A stretch of 19,659 nt of DNA from contig DYHU01000040.1 of NCBI GenBank assembly GCA_020724025.1, positions 1-19,659 of the forward strand. The letters run 5' to 3'. Below are positions 1-5,341 of this stretch, piece after piece. The position numbers and the translations under genes were made by a program. Positions within the stretch are counted from its first letter, which is position 1. Every line of letters begins with the position of its first letter. Source of the stretch: Syntrophorhabdus sp. Lineage in GTDB: Bacteria > Desulfobacterota > BSN033 > UBA1163. A model generated the notes under the pieces. The model was not told where the DNA came from. It worked only from the letters and a program-made list of their open reading frames with translations, and ran no database searches.

Positions 1-52
1 GGGTGACTTTCCACTTGCAGTCTATCGGTTAATTCATTAAAATGCACTCCGT

Positions 53-1006
53 ATGGCCGAAGTGATGGAAAGGGTTCAACCCCGGTTGGTCATCCTGCTC
101 GGTCCGACCGGAGCGGGAAAGTCAGGCCTGGCCATCGAACTGGCAGAGGCGTTTGGGGGTGAAATCCTCAATGCCGATTCCATGCAGGTCTATCGTTATA
201 TGGATATCGGCACAGCCAAACCGACACCGGAGGAACAGCAGAAGGTCAAGCACCATCTGGTGGACCTGGTCACCCCCGACCAGCCCTTTCACGCAGGCCT
301 CTATCGCACACTCGGAAGAAAGACCGTTGATTTGTTACATCGAAAAGAAACCCCCATCTTTGCCGTAGGGGGCACCGGTCTCTATATCAAAGCCCTTACG
401 CAGGGGCTCTTTGCCAGCCCCAAGATCAATCCCACTGTTCGAGAGAGGCTGAAGCGCGAAGCAGAGCAGAAGGGAGGGGCGTTTCTATATCATCGATTAA
501 GAGAGGTGGATCCGGAAGCGGCGGCCCGGATTCATTCTCACGATCTTTTCCGGACGATCAGAGCGCTGGAGGTCTTCGAATCAACCGGTATTCCTATCTC
601 CTTCTTCAGGGATCAGCACCGTTTTGGCGATCGGCCTTATCTCACTTTTAAGATCGGCCTGGAAATGGACCGGGAAAAACTTTACCGCCGGATTGAGGAG
701 AGAGTGGACCGGATGATCGAGAGAGGCCTCCTCCGAGAAGTGGAAGGATTGATCGAGATGGGTTACGGGCCGGGATTGAAGCCGATGCAGAGTCTGGGTT
801 ATAAACAGATGGTGCAATTTCTTTCGAGCGAATTGGGATGGGATGAGGCGGTGAGGCAGATGAAGCGAGATACCCGCCATTACGCCAAACGGCAATGGAC
901 ATGGTTCAAGGCGGACAGAGAGATTGCCTGGCGGGATGGATCTGCTGATCGGAAGAAGATATTCTCGGAGGTGAGGTCTTTTTTAGAGAGTCGGTACGAC
1001 TCGTAA
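53..1006 (+). CDS. miaA: tRNA dimethylallyltransferase MiaA
   Basis: Transfers a dimethylallyl group from DMAPP to N6 of A37 in tRNAs that read codons starting with U; cytoplasmic. Seen: P-loop GPTGAGKS at residues 17-24, the family block DSMQVYR (42-48) followed by the DIGTAKP segment, HHLVD (67-71) in the substrate-binding region, GGTGLYIKAL (106-115), and a C-terminal QWTWFK stretch typical of MiaA. At 317 aa the length is normal. The ATG at 53 has no clear Shine-Dalgarno sequence; an in-frame ATG at 65 would remove four residues and is equally compatible with the family. It is followed 21 bp later by hfq on the same strand, the usual miaA-hfq neighbourhood, so co-transcription is likely. 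Identification is secure; only the start is uncertain. Confidence 0.97.
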   Translation: MAEVMERVQPRLVILLGPTGAGKSGLAIELAEAFGGEILNADSMQVYRYMDIGTAKPTPEEQQKVKHHLVDLVTPDQPFHAGLYRTLGRKTVDLLHRKETPIFAVGGTGLYIKALTQGLFASPKINPTVRERLKREAEQKGGAFLYHRLREVDPEAAARIHSHDLFRTIRALEVFESTGIPISFFRDQHRFGDRPYLTFKIGLEMDREKLYRRIEERVDRMIERGLLREVEGLIEMGYGPGLKPMQSLGYKQMVQFLSSELGWDEAVRQMKRDTRHYAKRQWTWFKADREIAWRDGSADRKKIFSEVRSFLESRYDS

Positions 1007-1027
1007 ACGAGAGGAGGGTAAAGATCG

Positions 1028-1255
1028 ATGATAAAGAATCAGATCAATGTGCAGGACCAGTTTCTTAACCGGATCCGGAGGGATCGGAGCCATGTCGTCG
1101 TGGAGTTGACCACCGGCCGCAAACTCGAAGGGGTCATCCACAGTTTTGACAACTTCTGCCTCATCCTTCGAGGCAAGGGTGATGAATTGATCTATAAACA
1201 TGCTGTCTCCTCGATTACAACAGGTGAAAAAATAGAATTATTCGAACAGAAATAG
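1028..1255 (+). CDS. hfq: RNA chaperone Hfq
   Basis: Hexameric Sm-like RNA chaperone that pairs small RNAs with mRNAs and affects mRNA stability and translation. At 75 aa it is a minimal Hfq without the long C-terminal tail of enterobacterial versions. Seen: N-terminal VQDQFLN (8-14), the Sm1 motif ending in SFDNF (39-43), and the Sm2 motif YKHAVSSI (56-63), matching the family YKHAIST block that lines the uridine-binding proximal face. A strong purine-rich ribosome binding site (gaggaggg) lies just upstream of the ATG. It follows miaA by 21 bp, the standard arrangement in proteobacteria and relatives. Nothing odd in the sequence. Confidence 0.97.
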   Translation: MIKNQINVQDQFLNRIRRDRSHVVVELTTGRKLEGVIHSFDNFCLILRGKGDELIYKHAVSSITTGEKIELFEQK

Positions 1256-1327
1256 GACGAAGAAGAAGTCAATTTCAAATGTCAAAACAGGCTCCCATCA
1301 AGGGACCTATCGTTTGGACCGACCATA

Positions 1328-1969
1328 ATGAACGAACATGATCTCAAACCAATACTTGAAGGTATCCTGTTTGTATCGGATTCTCCGGTGAAACTGGATA
1401 CGCTGGCGGAGATTCTTCCCGAATGGGACAGGGAAGTCCTTTTAGAAGGAATCCAGCAGATCAAGAAGGAGTGCGAGGAGGATTCCAGAGGGTTGGAACT
1501 GGCAGAAGTGGCAGGAGGGTACCAGTTTCGAACAAAACCAAAATGGGCTCCATGGGTCAACCGGCTGAAGAAAACGAAGCCTGTGAAATTAAGCCAAGCC
1601 GCCCTGGAGACGCTGGCCATCATTGCCTATCGGCAACCTGTGATTCGACCGACGATTGAGGAGATTCGAGGAGTGGATTCAGGATGGGTGATCCGGTCCC
1701 TCCTGGAGAAGGAGCTGATACGGATTGCGGGAAGGAAAGAGATTCCCGGACGGCCCCTCATCTACGGGACCACCAAAACCTTTCTTGAACTCTTCAACCT
1801 CAATACCCTCTCCGACCTTCCCACCCTTAAGGAAGTCCAGACTCCTCTGGAACCGGAAGCGGGTCCATCACAAAAAATATTACAATCCCCTCCCCCTCCG
1901 ACGGCCTCCAGCTCGGAAGAGCCTCTGGCTCGGAGAGGGGAGGGTGAGGGTGGGGGTGACCAGAATTAA
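1328..1969 (+). CDS. scpB: Segregation and condensation protein ScpB
   Basis: Winged-helix partner of ScpA and the SMC ATPase in the bacterial condensin complex that compacts and segregates the chromosome. Seen: N-terminal winged-helix region (about 5-80) and the hallmark second domain with KLSQAALETLAIIAYRQPV (87-105), EEIRGVDS (111-118), and GRKEIPGRPLIYGTT (135-149). No scpA is present in the window; upstream are hfq and miaA. The start ATG has no obvious Shine-Dalgarno sequence. The conserved domain ends near residue 170. The remaining roughly 40 residues are rich in Pro, Ser, Glu and Gly, and the last 27 or so are encoded by a GC-rich palindromic repeat, so the native C-terminus was probably shorter. 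rluB follows 46 bp downstream, a common pairing. Confidence 0.95.
   Translation: MNEHDLKPILEGILFVSDSPVKLDTLAEILPEWDREVLLEGIQQIKKECEEDSRGLELAEVAGGYQFRTKPKWAPWVNRLKKTKPVKLSQAALETLAIIAYRQPVIRPTIEEIRGVDSGWVIRSLLEKELIRIAGRKEIPGRPLIYGTTKTFLELFNLNTLSDLPTLKEVQTPLEPEAGPSQKILQSPPPPTASSSEEPLARRGEGEGGGDQN
1886..1959. repeat. GC-rich imperfect palindrome inside the 3' end of scpB
   Basis: A C-rich left arm (around 1887-1901) and a G-rich right arm (around 1931-1950) form an imperfect inverted repeat enclosing a smaller one (gcctccagctc / gagcctctggc). Similar C-run/G-run palindromes occur at 1986-2008, 5274-5327 and 7934-7980, so this is a member of a dispersed family. It lies within the scpB reading frame and encodes its low-complexity tail. 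Confidence 0.6.
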
Positions 1970-1985
1970 CTCCCCCTCCCCTTTA

Positions 1986-2008
1986 TCCCCTCCCGCCAAG
2001 GGAGGGGA
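1986..2008 (+). promoter_or_regulatory. Hairpin covering the rluB ribosome binding site
   Basis: A perfect 9-bp stem, TCCCCTCCC at 1986-1994 and GGGAGGGGA at 2000-2008, with the five-base loop gccaa. The right arm contains the only Shine-Dalgarno-like sequence (ggagggg, 2001-2007) upstream of the rluB ATG at 2016. If the stem forms in mRNA, it would occlude the ribosome binding site. The regulatory role is inferred; it may simply be a repeat that happens to supply the site. Confidence 0.45.
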
Positions 2009-2015
2009 AATTAAT

Positions 2016-2768
2016 ATGGAACGAATTCAGAAGATACTGGCCAGGGCCGGGGTTGCTTCAAGACGAGAAGCAGAGAGAATGATGCTTGAGGGAAGGGTGT
2101 TGGTAAACGGCAAGGTCATCGATCAACTCGGTTTCAAAGCCGATCCCCTAAAAGATCATATCAAAGTGGATGGGAAAAGGTTATTCGGGTCCGAGCCCAA
2201 GATCACACTCCTCCTGAATAAACCGAGGTGTTATCTCTCCACCGTCAAAGACCCTGCAGGAAGGCCCACGGTGATGGACCTCCTCAAAGGGGTAAAATGG
2301 AGGGTCTATCCGCTGGGGCGTCTCGATTTCGATGCGGAAGGACTTCTCCTTCTGACCAATGATGGCGACCTCGCTTATCAACTCTCCCATCCGAAGTTTT
2401 CAATCCCCAGAACTTACTGGGCCAAAGTGGAGGGCGCCCCCGAGAATAAAGAGTTGATGCGGCTAAAGAGGGGAGTGATGCTCGAGGACGGCGAGGCGAG
2501 GGTCGTCTCCACCCATATCCTCCGTCAGATGGAGAAGCATTGCTGGGTTGAAGCGGTGGTCACCGAGGGAAGAAACCATCTGGTGAAGAGGATGTTTTCA
2601 GCCATAGGCCACCCTGTCCTCAAATTGAAACGGGTTGGATTTGGACCGATCAGGCTGGGAAATCTTTCTTCAGGGCATTTCCGGTATCTTACTCCTGATG
2701 AAATTATAAAAATTAAAAAGTTCGGAGTAGGGGCGATTCATGAATCGCCCCTACGTAGTCCGGAGTAA
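2016..2768 (+). CDS. rluB: 23S rRNA pseudouridine synthase, RluB/RsuA family
   Basis: Isomerises a uridine in rRNA; the family includes RluB (23S), RluE and RsuA (16S). Seen: an N-terminal S4 RNA-binding domain (about 1-60, beginning MERIQKILARAG), then the catalytic domain with GRLDFDAEGL (101-110). Asp104 corresponds to the family catalytic aspartate. The conserved EGRNHLVKRMFSAIG lies at 184-198. The ATG at 2016 is chosen because the S4 domain begins there and a ribosome binding site precedes it; the reading frame is open further upstream (to 1725), but that part is an out-of-frame overlap with scpB. The length is 250 aa. The final 13-15 residues are encoded by a perfect palindromic repeat and look like a read-through tail. 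Adjacency to scpB fits RluB, but substrate position cannot be proven from sequence. Confidence 0.93.
   Translation: MERIQKILARAGVASRREAERMMLEGRVLVNGKVIDQLGFKADPLKDHIKVDGKRLFGSEPKITLLLNKPRCYLSTVKDPAGRPTVMDLLKGVKWRVYPLGRLDFDAEGLLLLTNDGDLAYQLSHPKFSIPRTYWAKVEGAPENKELMRLKRGVMLEDGEARVVSTHILRQMEKHCWVEAVVTEGRNHLVKRMFSAIGHPVLKLKRVGFGPIRLGNLSSGHFRYLTPDEIIKIKKFGVGAIHESPLRSPE
2727..2754. repeat. Perfect 28-bp palindrome at the 3' end of rluB
   Basis: GTAGGGGCGATTCA (2727-2740) is followed directly by its exact reverse complement (2741-2754). It is flanked by ttcggagt on the left and gtccggagt on the right, related to the AGTTCGGAGT motif repeated at 10831-10898. It lies in frame within rluB and encodes the tail residues VGAIHESPLR. 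It could form a cruciform or, in RNA, a strong stem with no T-run. Confidence 0.8.
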
Positions 2769-2828
2769 TTCATACAAACGGAATAATTAGTGGTGTGCAT
2801 CTAATGCTTCATTACTTTTAATCGGCAT

Positions 2829-2974
2829 GTCATGCCGCACTTGATGCGGCATCCAGGGTTTCCTGTGGAAACAGGAACCCAGTTTCTTATGTTTATGGTT
2901 CCCTGCTTTCGCAGGGACGGCGTCTGGATTCCTGCTGGAGTTTATCCCGTACTCTGTTACGGGGCAGGAATGAC
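2829..2974. repeat. Dispersed palindromic repeat, copy A
   Basis: This element fills most of the 295-bp gap between rluB and the next gene; no gene is seen there. It begins GTCATGCC and ends GGAATGAC, forming terminal inverted repeats, and has internal small hairpins (gccgcac/tgcggc, tttcctg/caggaa). The right portion, from ctggattcctgctggagttta through the cgggg/caggaatgac end, is nearly the same as in the elements at 17315-17467 and 17558-17705. The left portion resembles the partial element at 19596. No transposase is present, so it is a non-autonomous intergenic repeat. Confidence 0.8.
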
Positions 2975-3018
2975 AAATATAGCAAAGGAATTTATGGCGC
3001 ACGACACTAGGATGTCTT

Positions 3019-3050
3019 AACTCCTAACTCCGAACTCTTTACTCCAAACT
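3019..3050. repeat. Short 'actccgaact' type repeat
   Basis: Successive variants of an AACTCC(G/A/T)AACT motif lie just upstream of the gene at 3064. The same motif makes the arms of the inverted repeat at 10831-10898 and flanks the palindrome at 2727-2754. It is weak on its own but clearly related in sequence. Confidence 0.4.
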
Positions 3051-3063
3051 AACGGGTTTCAAA

Positions 3064-3636
3064 ATGATTACTGGCATTGAGATCAAAAGAAAGACGGTTC
3101 ATCTGGCCACCCTGGTCGTTCCCTTTGGCTATGCGCTCACTTCTGATACAGCCGTTCTAACTTTCCTCATCCCTTTCTTTTTATTGTACCTGGCGATTGA
3201 TCTTCTTCGCCATTTTCATCCGGGGTTGGCTTCCCTGTTTCGGAAGCATTTTTTCGGAAGGGTGCTCAGGGAGGAAGAGAGACCGACCCTGATGGGTTCA
3301 ACCTATTTCCTCTTCGCCTCCATCCTGACGATCCTCCTCTTTCCCAAGCCGATTGCTATTGTGAGTCTGTTGATCCTTATCCTCTCGGACACAGCAGCGG
3401 CTCTTGTGGGGAAGGGTTTTGGAAGGGTTCCAATCTTCAGGAAGACGCTTGAAGGGACTATGGCCTTCTTCTTCACATCCCTTCTGATCGTCTGGATCTA
3501 TCCCGGTGTGGACCGGCTGTCAGGAAGTTTTGCCGCACTGGGAGCCGCATTGATTGAGGCGCTTCCCCTTCCTCTGGACGATAACCTCACCATCCCTCTG
3601 GTAGCCGGGGCCATCATGTTTTTCGGAATGGGATGA
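3064..3636 (+). CDS. SEC59/DGK1/VTE5-family membrane kinase (phytol/dolichol kinase-like)
   Basis: A 190-aa polytopic membrane protein of the family containing dolichol kinase, yeast diacylglycerol kinase Dgk1 and phytol kinase, which use CTP or another NTP to phosphorylate lipid alcohols; CDP-diglyceride synthases are distant relatives. Seen: N-terminal EIKRKTVHL (6-14), several hydrophobic segments (about 15-48, 80-110, 133-147, 175-190), the diagnostic SDTAAALVGKGFGR (108-121), KTLEGT (127-132), and the C-terminal PLDDNLTIPL (170-179). The substrate in this organism is unknown; a polyprenol, phytol-like alcohol or diacylglycerol are all possible. No good ribosome binding site is visible. 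It converges on and overlaps the next gene by 23 bp. Family assignment is firm; exact reaction is not. Confidence 0.85.
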   Translation: MITGIEIKRKTVHLATLVVPFGYALTSDTAVLTFLIPFFLLYLAIDLLRHFHPGLASLFRKHFFGRVLREEERPTLMGSTYFLFASILTILLFPKPIAIVSLLILILSDTAAALVGKGFGRVPIFRKTLEGTMAFFFTSLLIVWIYPGVDRLSGSFAALGAALIEALPLPLDDNLTIPLVAGAIMFFGMG

Positions 3637-4495
3637 GGGAGGGAATTTTCTCCAGCCCCTTGAACAGGGTCTCGACTTGATCCTCCGAGGTCATTTCTGC
3701 AATGGCAGAATGGACTTTCAGCTCATCAAAAAGAAATGAGAAGGCCTCCTCCGATTTCTCCCAAAGTCCTCCCTCTGATAGAGGGTCGAGGCTGATGACG
3801 GGTTTATCAAACTTTTTAATCATGTCGCAAGCCTTCGCGAGATCGAAAAGGCTCTTTCTCTTATTGACAGGAATGGCATAACCCGCCACATCAAGGACCT
3901 TTGCCTTTGGCAAGACGAAAGTCGTCCACTGGCCTGAGAAGATGGGGATGAATCCTTTCCTTCTCATTTCCGACACCATCTCCTTCAAGAGGTCGCCCCT
4001 TCCCAGCCCCAATAGCCAGTCGCCATACTTCCCCCCGATCAGGAGAAACGGAACTTCTTTGAGTGGAAAGAGGGAGAGGCTCTGGTCGAAGCGGGTTGGA
4101 TCAAACGTCATCCGGTCAATCTCTTTCTGTGTCAACACTTCACCGAAAGAGCGAGCAGGAAAAAGTTTCCCGACCAAATCCGGGGGAACGATATTTCTTA
4201 CGATCGTCGAGACGACCTTCGATTCGAACTGATGAAGGGGTTTTCCCATGAGGGAGACACCGGACTCCGCTTCAATATGGCCGAACCCGATTAAGGTGTC
4301 ATCCTCTGCTGACTCCCTTAACGCCTTAAAAGATTCGAGATGCCTGGCCGTGTGAAGATGAAAACACCAGGCTCCCAATTCATAGACCTTCTCCATCAGG
4401 GAATAGATGTTCTGAACGACGGGAGTGGAAGGCCGGATGGAGAAGACGATTCTTTGAATCCTTTTTCTTTCTAAGATGGCTGTTGGAAGATGCAT
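3614..4495 (-). CDS. Conserved-looking hypothetical protein, possible TIM-barrel fold
   Basis: Not recognised. The 293-aa protein has no signal peptide, membrane segment or cysteine cluster. Alternating hydrophobic strands and helices run throughout, and the C-terminal stretches PVISLDPLSEGG and HSAIAEMTSEDQVETL look like late strands of an alpha/beta barrel (compare the C-terminal region of aldo-keto reductases or aldolase-type barrels). That resemblance is impressionistic. I chose the ATG at 4495; the reading frame extends two codons further to a TTG at 4501. An aaaggt sequence upstream is rather far from the start. It overlaps the convergent kinase-like gene by 23 bp at the stop codons, so both could be expressed only with antisense transcript overlap. 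It stands alone on this strand, separated by a palindromic element from the gene at 4745. Confidence 0.7.
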   Translation of the reverse strand: MHLPTAILERKRIQRIVFSIRPSTPVVQNIYSLMEKVYELGAWCFHLHTARHLESFKALRESAEDDTLIGFGHIEAESGVSLMGKPLHQFESKVVSTIVRNIVPPDLVGKLFPARSFGEVLTQKEIDRMTFDPTRFDQSLSLFPLKEVPFLLIGGKYGDWLLGLGRGDLLKEMVSEMRRKGFIPIFSGQWTTFVLPKAKVLDVAGYAIPVNKRKSLFDLAKACDMIKKFDKPVISLDPLSEGGLWEKSEEAFSFLFDELKVHSAIAEMTSEDQVETLFKGLEKIPSLIPFRKT

Positions 4496-4552
4496 TAACA
4501 ATCATTTTATTACCTTTCACTGCCTTTTTCAATCTTTTTAAAAGAAGGTGTT

Positions 4553-4688
4553 GTAATGCCTTAGTTATGGGGGGTAATTCCATCTCATTGATAGTAGGAG
4601 TCGATAGGCGGGACAGGAATGTCCCGCCTATCGGGTGTAATTAAATTTTTATCAGGAATTTTGTGACCCCCTGTAACTGAGGCATTAC
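4553..4688. repeat. Nested palindromic element, MITE-like, 136 bp
   Basis: Outer inverted repeats at 4553-4577 and 4664-4688 match at 21 of 25 positions (ends gtaatgcc / ggcattac). At the centre is a perfect 14-bp stem, CGATAGGCGGGACA at 4602-4615 and its complement at 4620-4633, with loop ggaa. Intermediate arms (aattcc...gata / tatc..ggaatt) also pair. The central hairpin has a loose A/T-rich tail (ttaaattttt), so it might terminate transcription. It lies between divergent genes, which makes termination a less obvious role. Confidence 0.75.
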
Positions 4689-4709
4689 GAAGGGTGTTCT
4701 TTTATGATC

Positions 4710-4736
4710 TTGCCAAGATCTATTTTTTTTGATAAT
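4710..4736 (+). promoter_or_regulatory. Weak candidate sigma-70 promoter
   Basis: TTGCCA (4710-4715) and GATAAT (4731-4736) are separated by only 15 bp, shorter than the usual 16-18. A start site would fall close to the ATG at 4745, implying a nearly leaderless message, which agrees with the missing ribosome binding site. Speculative. Confidence 0.22.
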
Positions 4737-4744
4737 AGACTTCT

Positions 4745-5272
4745 ATGCCAATGGATAAGGAATTGAGAAAGGTTCTTAAATTTGGGGTCAAAACACTGGT
4801 CCTCCAGGAGATCCGATTGTTACGGATGGAGCGGGCTTTTGCCCCGGAGATTGTGATGGGTGATATTACCCGGTCGATTGAGGAGACGAAGAGGGAGATC
4901 GTCAGGTTGACCCGGACCATGAGTTACAAAGAGAGGACATCCCTTCTCGGAAGGATGGTTCAGCAGGCAGTGGATGAGGAGATCGACCGGGCGATTCAAC
5001 TGAGAAAGAATCGATGCCTTCGCTGTATCCATGGAAGATTTTACGATGACTGCGGAACGGCTTTTGAAAATCTGCCTATCGCTCCCAATAGCGTTCAGAC
5101 GATCGGGTGTGATCGACTTCGGCCCGACCTCAGAAAAACCTGCCGGAGATTTGTGGAGACCTCCACTGCCCATTCACTGGAAGAGTATCTCGATGAGATG
5201 AGCTTCCTTTACGAATTCAGAGAACTGGTCGATCAGATCGAAGAGATCTGGAAGGAATATTTCTTACCTTAG
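4745..5272 (+). CDS. Hypothetical protein with five-cysteine C-terminal half
   Basis: Not recognised. The 175-aa protein is highly charged and predicted cytoplasmic. Residues about 40-90 are strongly helical with heptad-like spacing (possible coiled coil). They are followed by cysteines at 91, 94, 103, 122 and 133 (CLRC, DDCG, IGCDRLRPDLRKTC), which could bind Zn or an Fe-S cluster. The C-terminal 40 residues are acidic and helical. The ATG at 4745 has no ribosome binding site; Met3 at 4751 is an alternative start. It stands alone on the + strand and is followed immediately by a G/C-rich palindrome and the convergent GlcD-GlcF gene. Sustained coding character and a sensible C-terminus support a real gene; no function is proposed. 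Confidence 0.75.
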   Translation: MPMDKELRKVLKFGVKTLVLQEIRLLRMERAFAPEIVMGDITRSIEETKREIVRLTRTMSYKERTSLLGRMVQQAVDEEIDRAIQLRKNRCLRCIHGRFYDDCGTAFENLPIAPNSVQTIGCDRLRPDLRKTCRRFVETSTAHSLEEYLDEMSFLYEFRELVDQIEEIWKEYFLP

Positions 5273-5273
5273 T

Positions 5274-5327
5274 CCACCCCCTCCCCAACCCTCCCCCCTC
5301 GGAGGGGGAGGGGAAGGGTGGGGGGGG
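5274..5327. terminator. C-run/G-run palindrome between convergent genes
   Basis: A C-rich arm followed by a G-rich arm around tcgg forms a long imperfect hairpin on either strand. It fills the space between the stop codons at 5272 (+) and 5342 (-), the place for a bidirectional terminator. There is no U-tract, and the same repeat type occurs at sites that are not gene ends, so terminator function is inferred from position only. Confidence 0.4.
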
Positions 5328-5341
5328 CGTTCTGGCATTAA

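Noticed and set aside
2..40. Possible tail of an upstream gene (12 codons ending in TAA at 38-40), perhaps mutL, a common miaA neighbour
   Set aside because: Too short to identify, and the residues do not match a recognisable MutL C-terminus.
1279..1341. 20-codon ORF (MSKQAPIKG...) between hfq and scpB
   Set aside because: It overlaps the scpB start in another frame and has no ribosome binding site.
1725..2015. 97-codon upstream extension of the rluB frame
   Set aside because: It overlaps conserved scpB codons in another frame, has no family similarity, and the S4 domain and ribosome site place the start at 2016.
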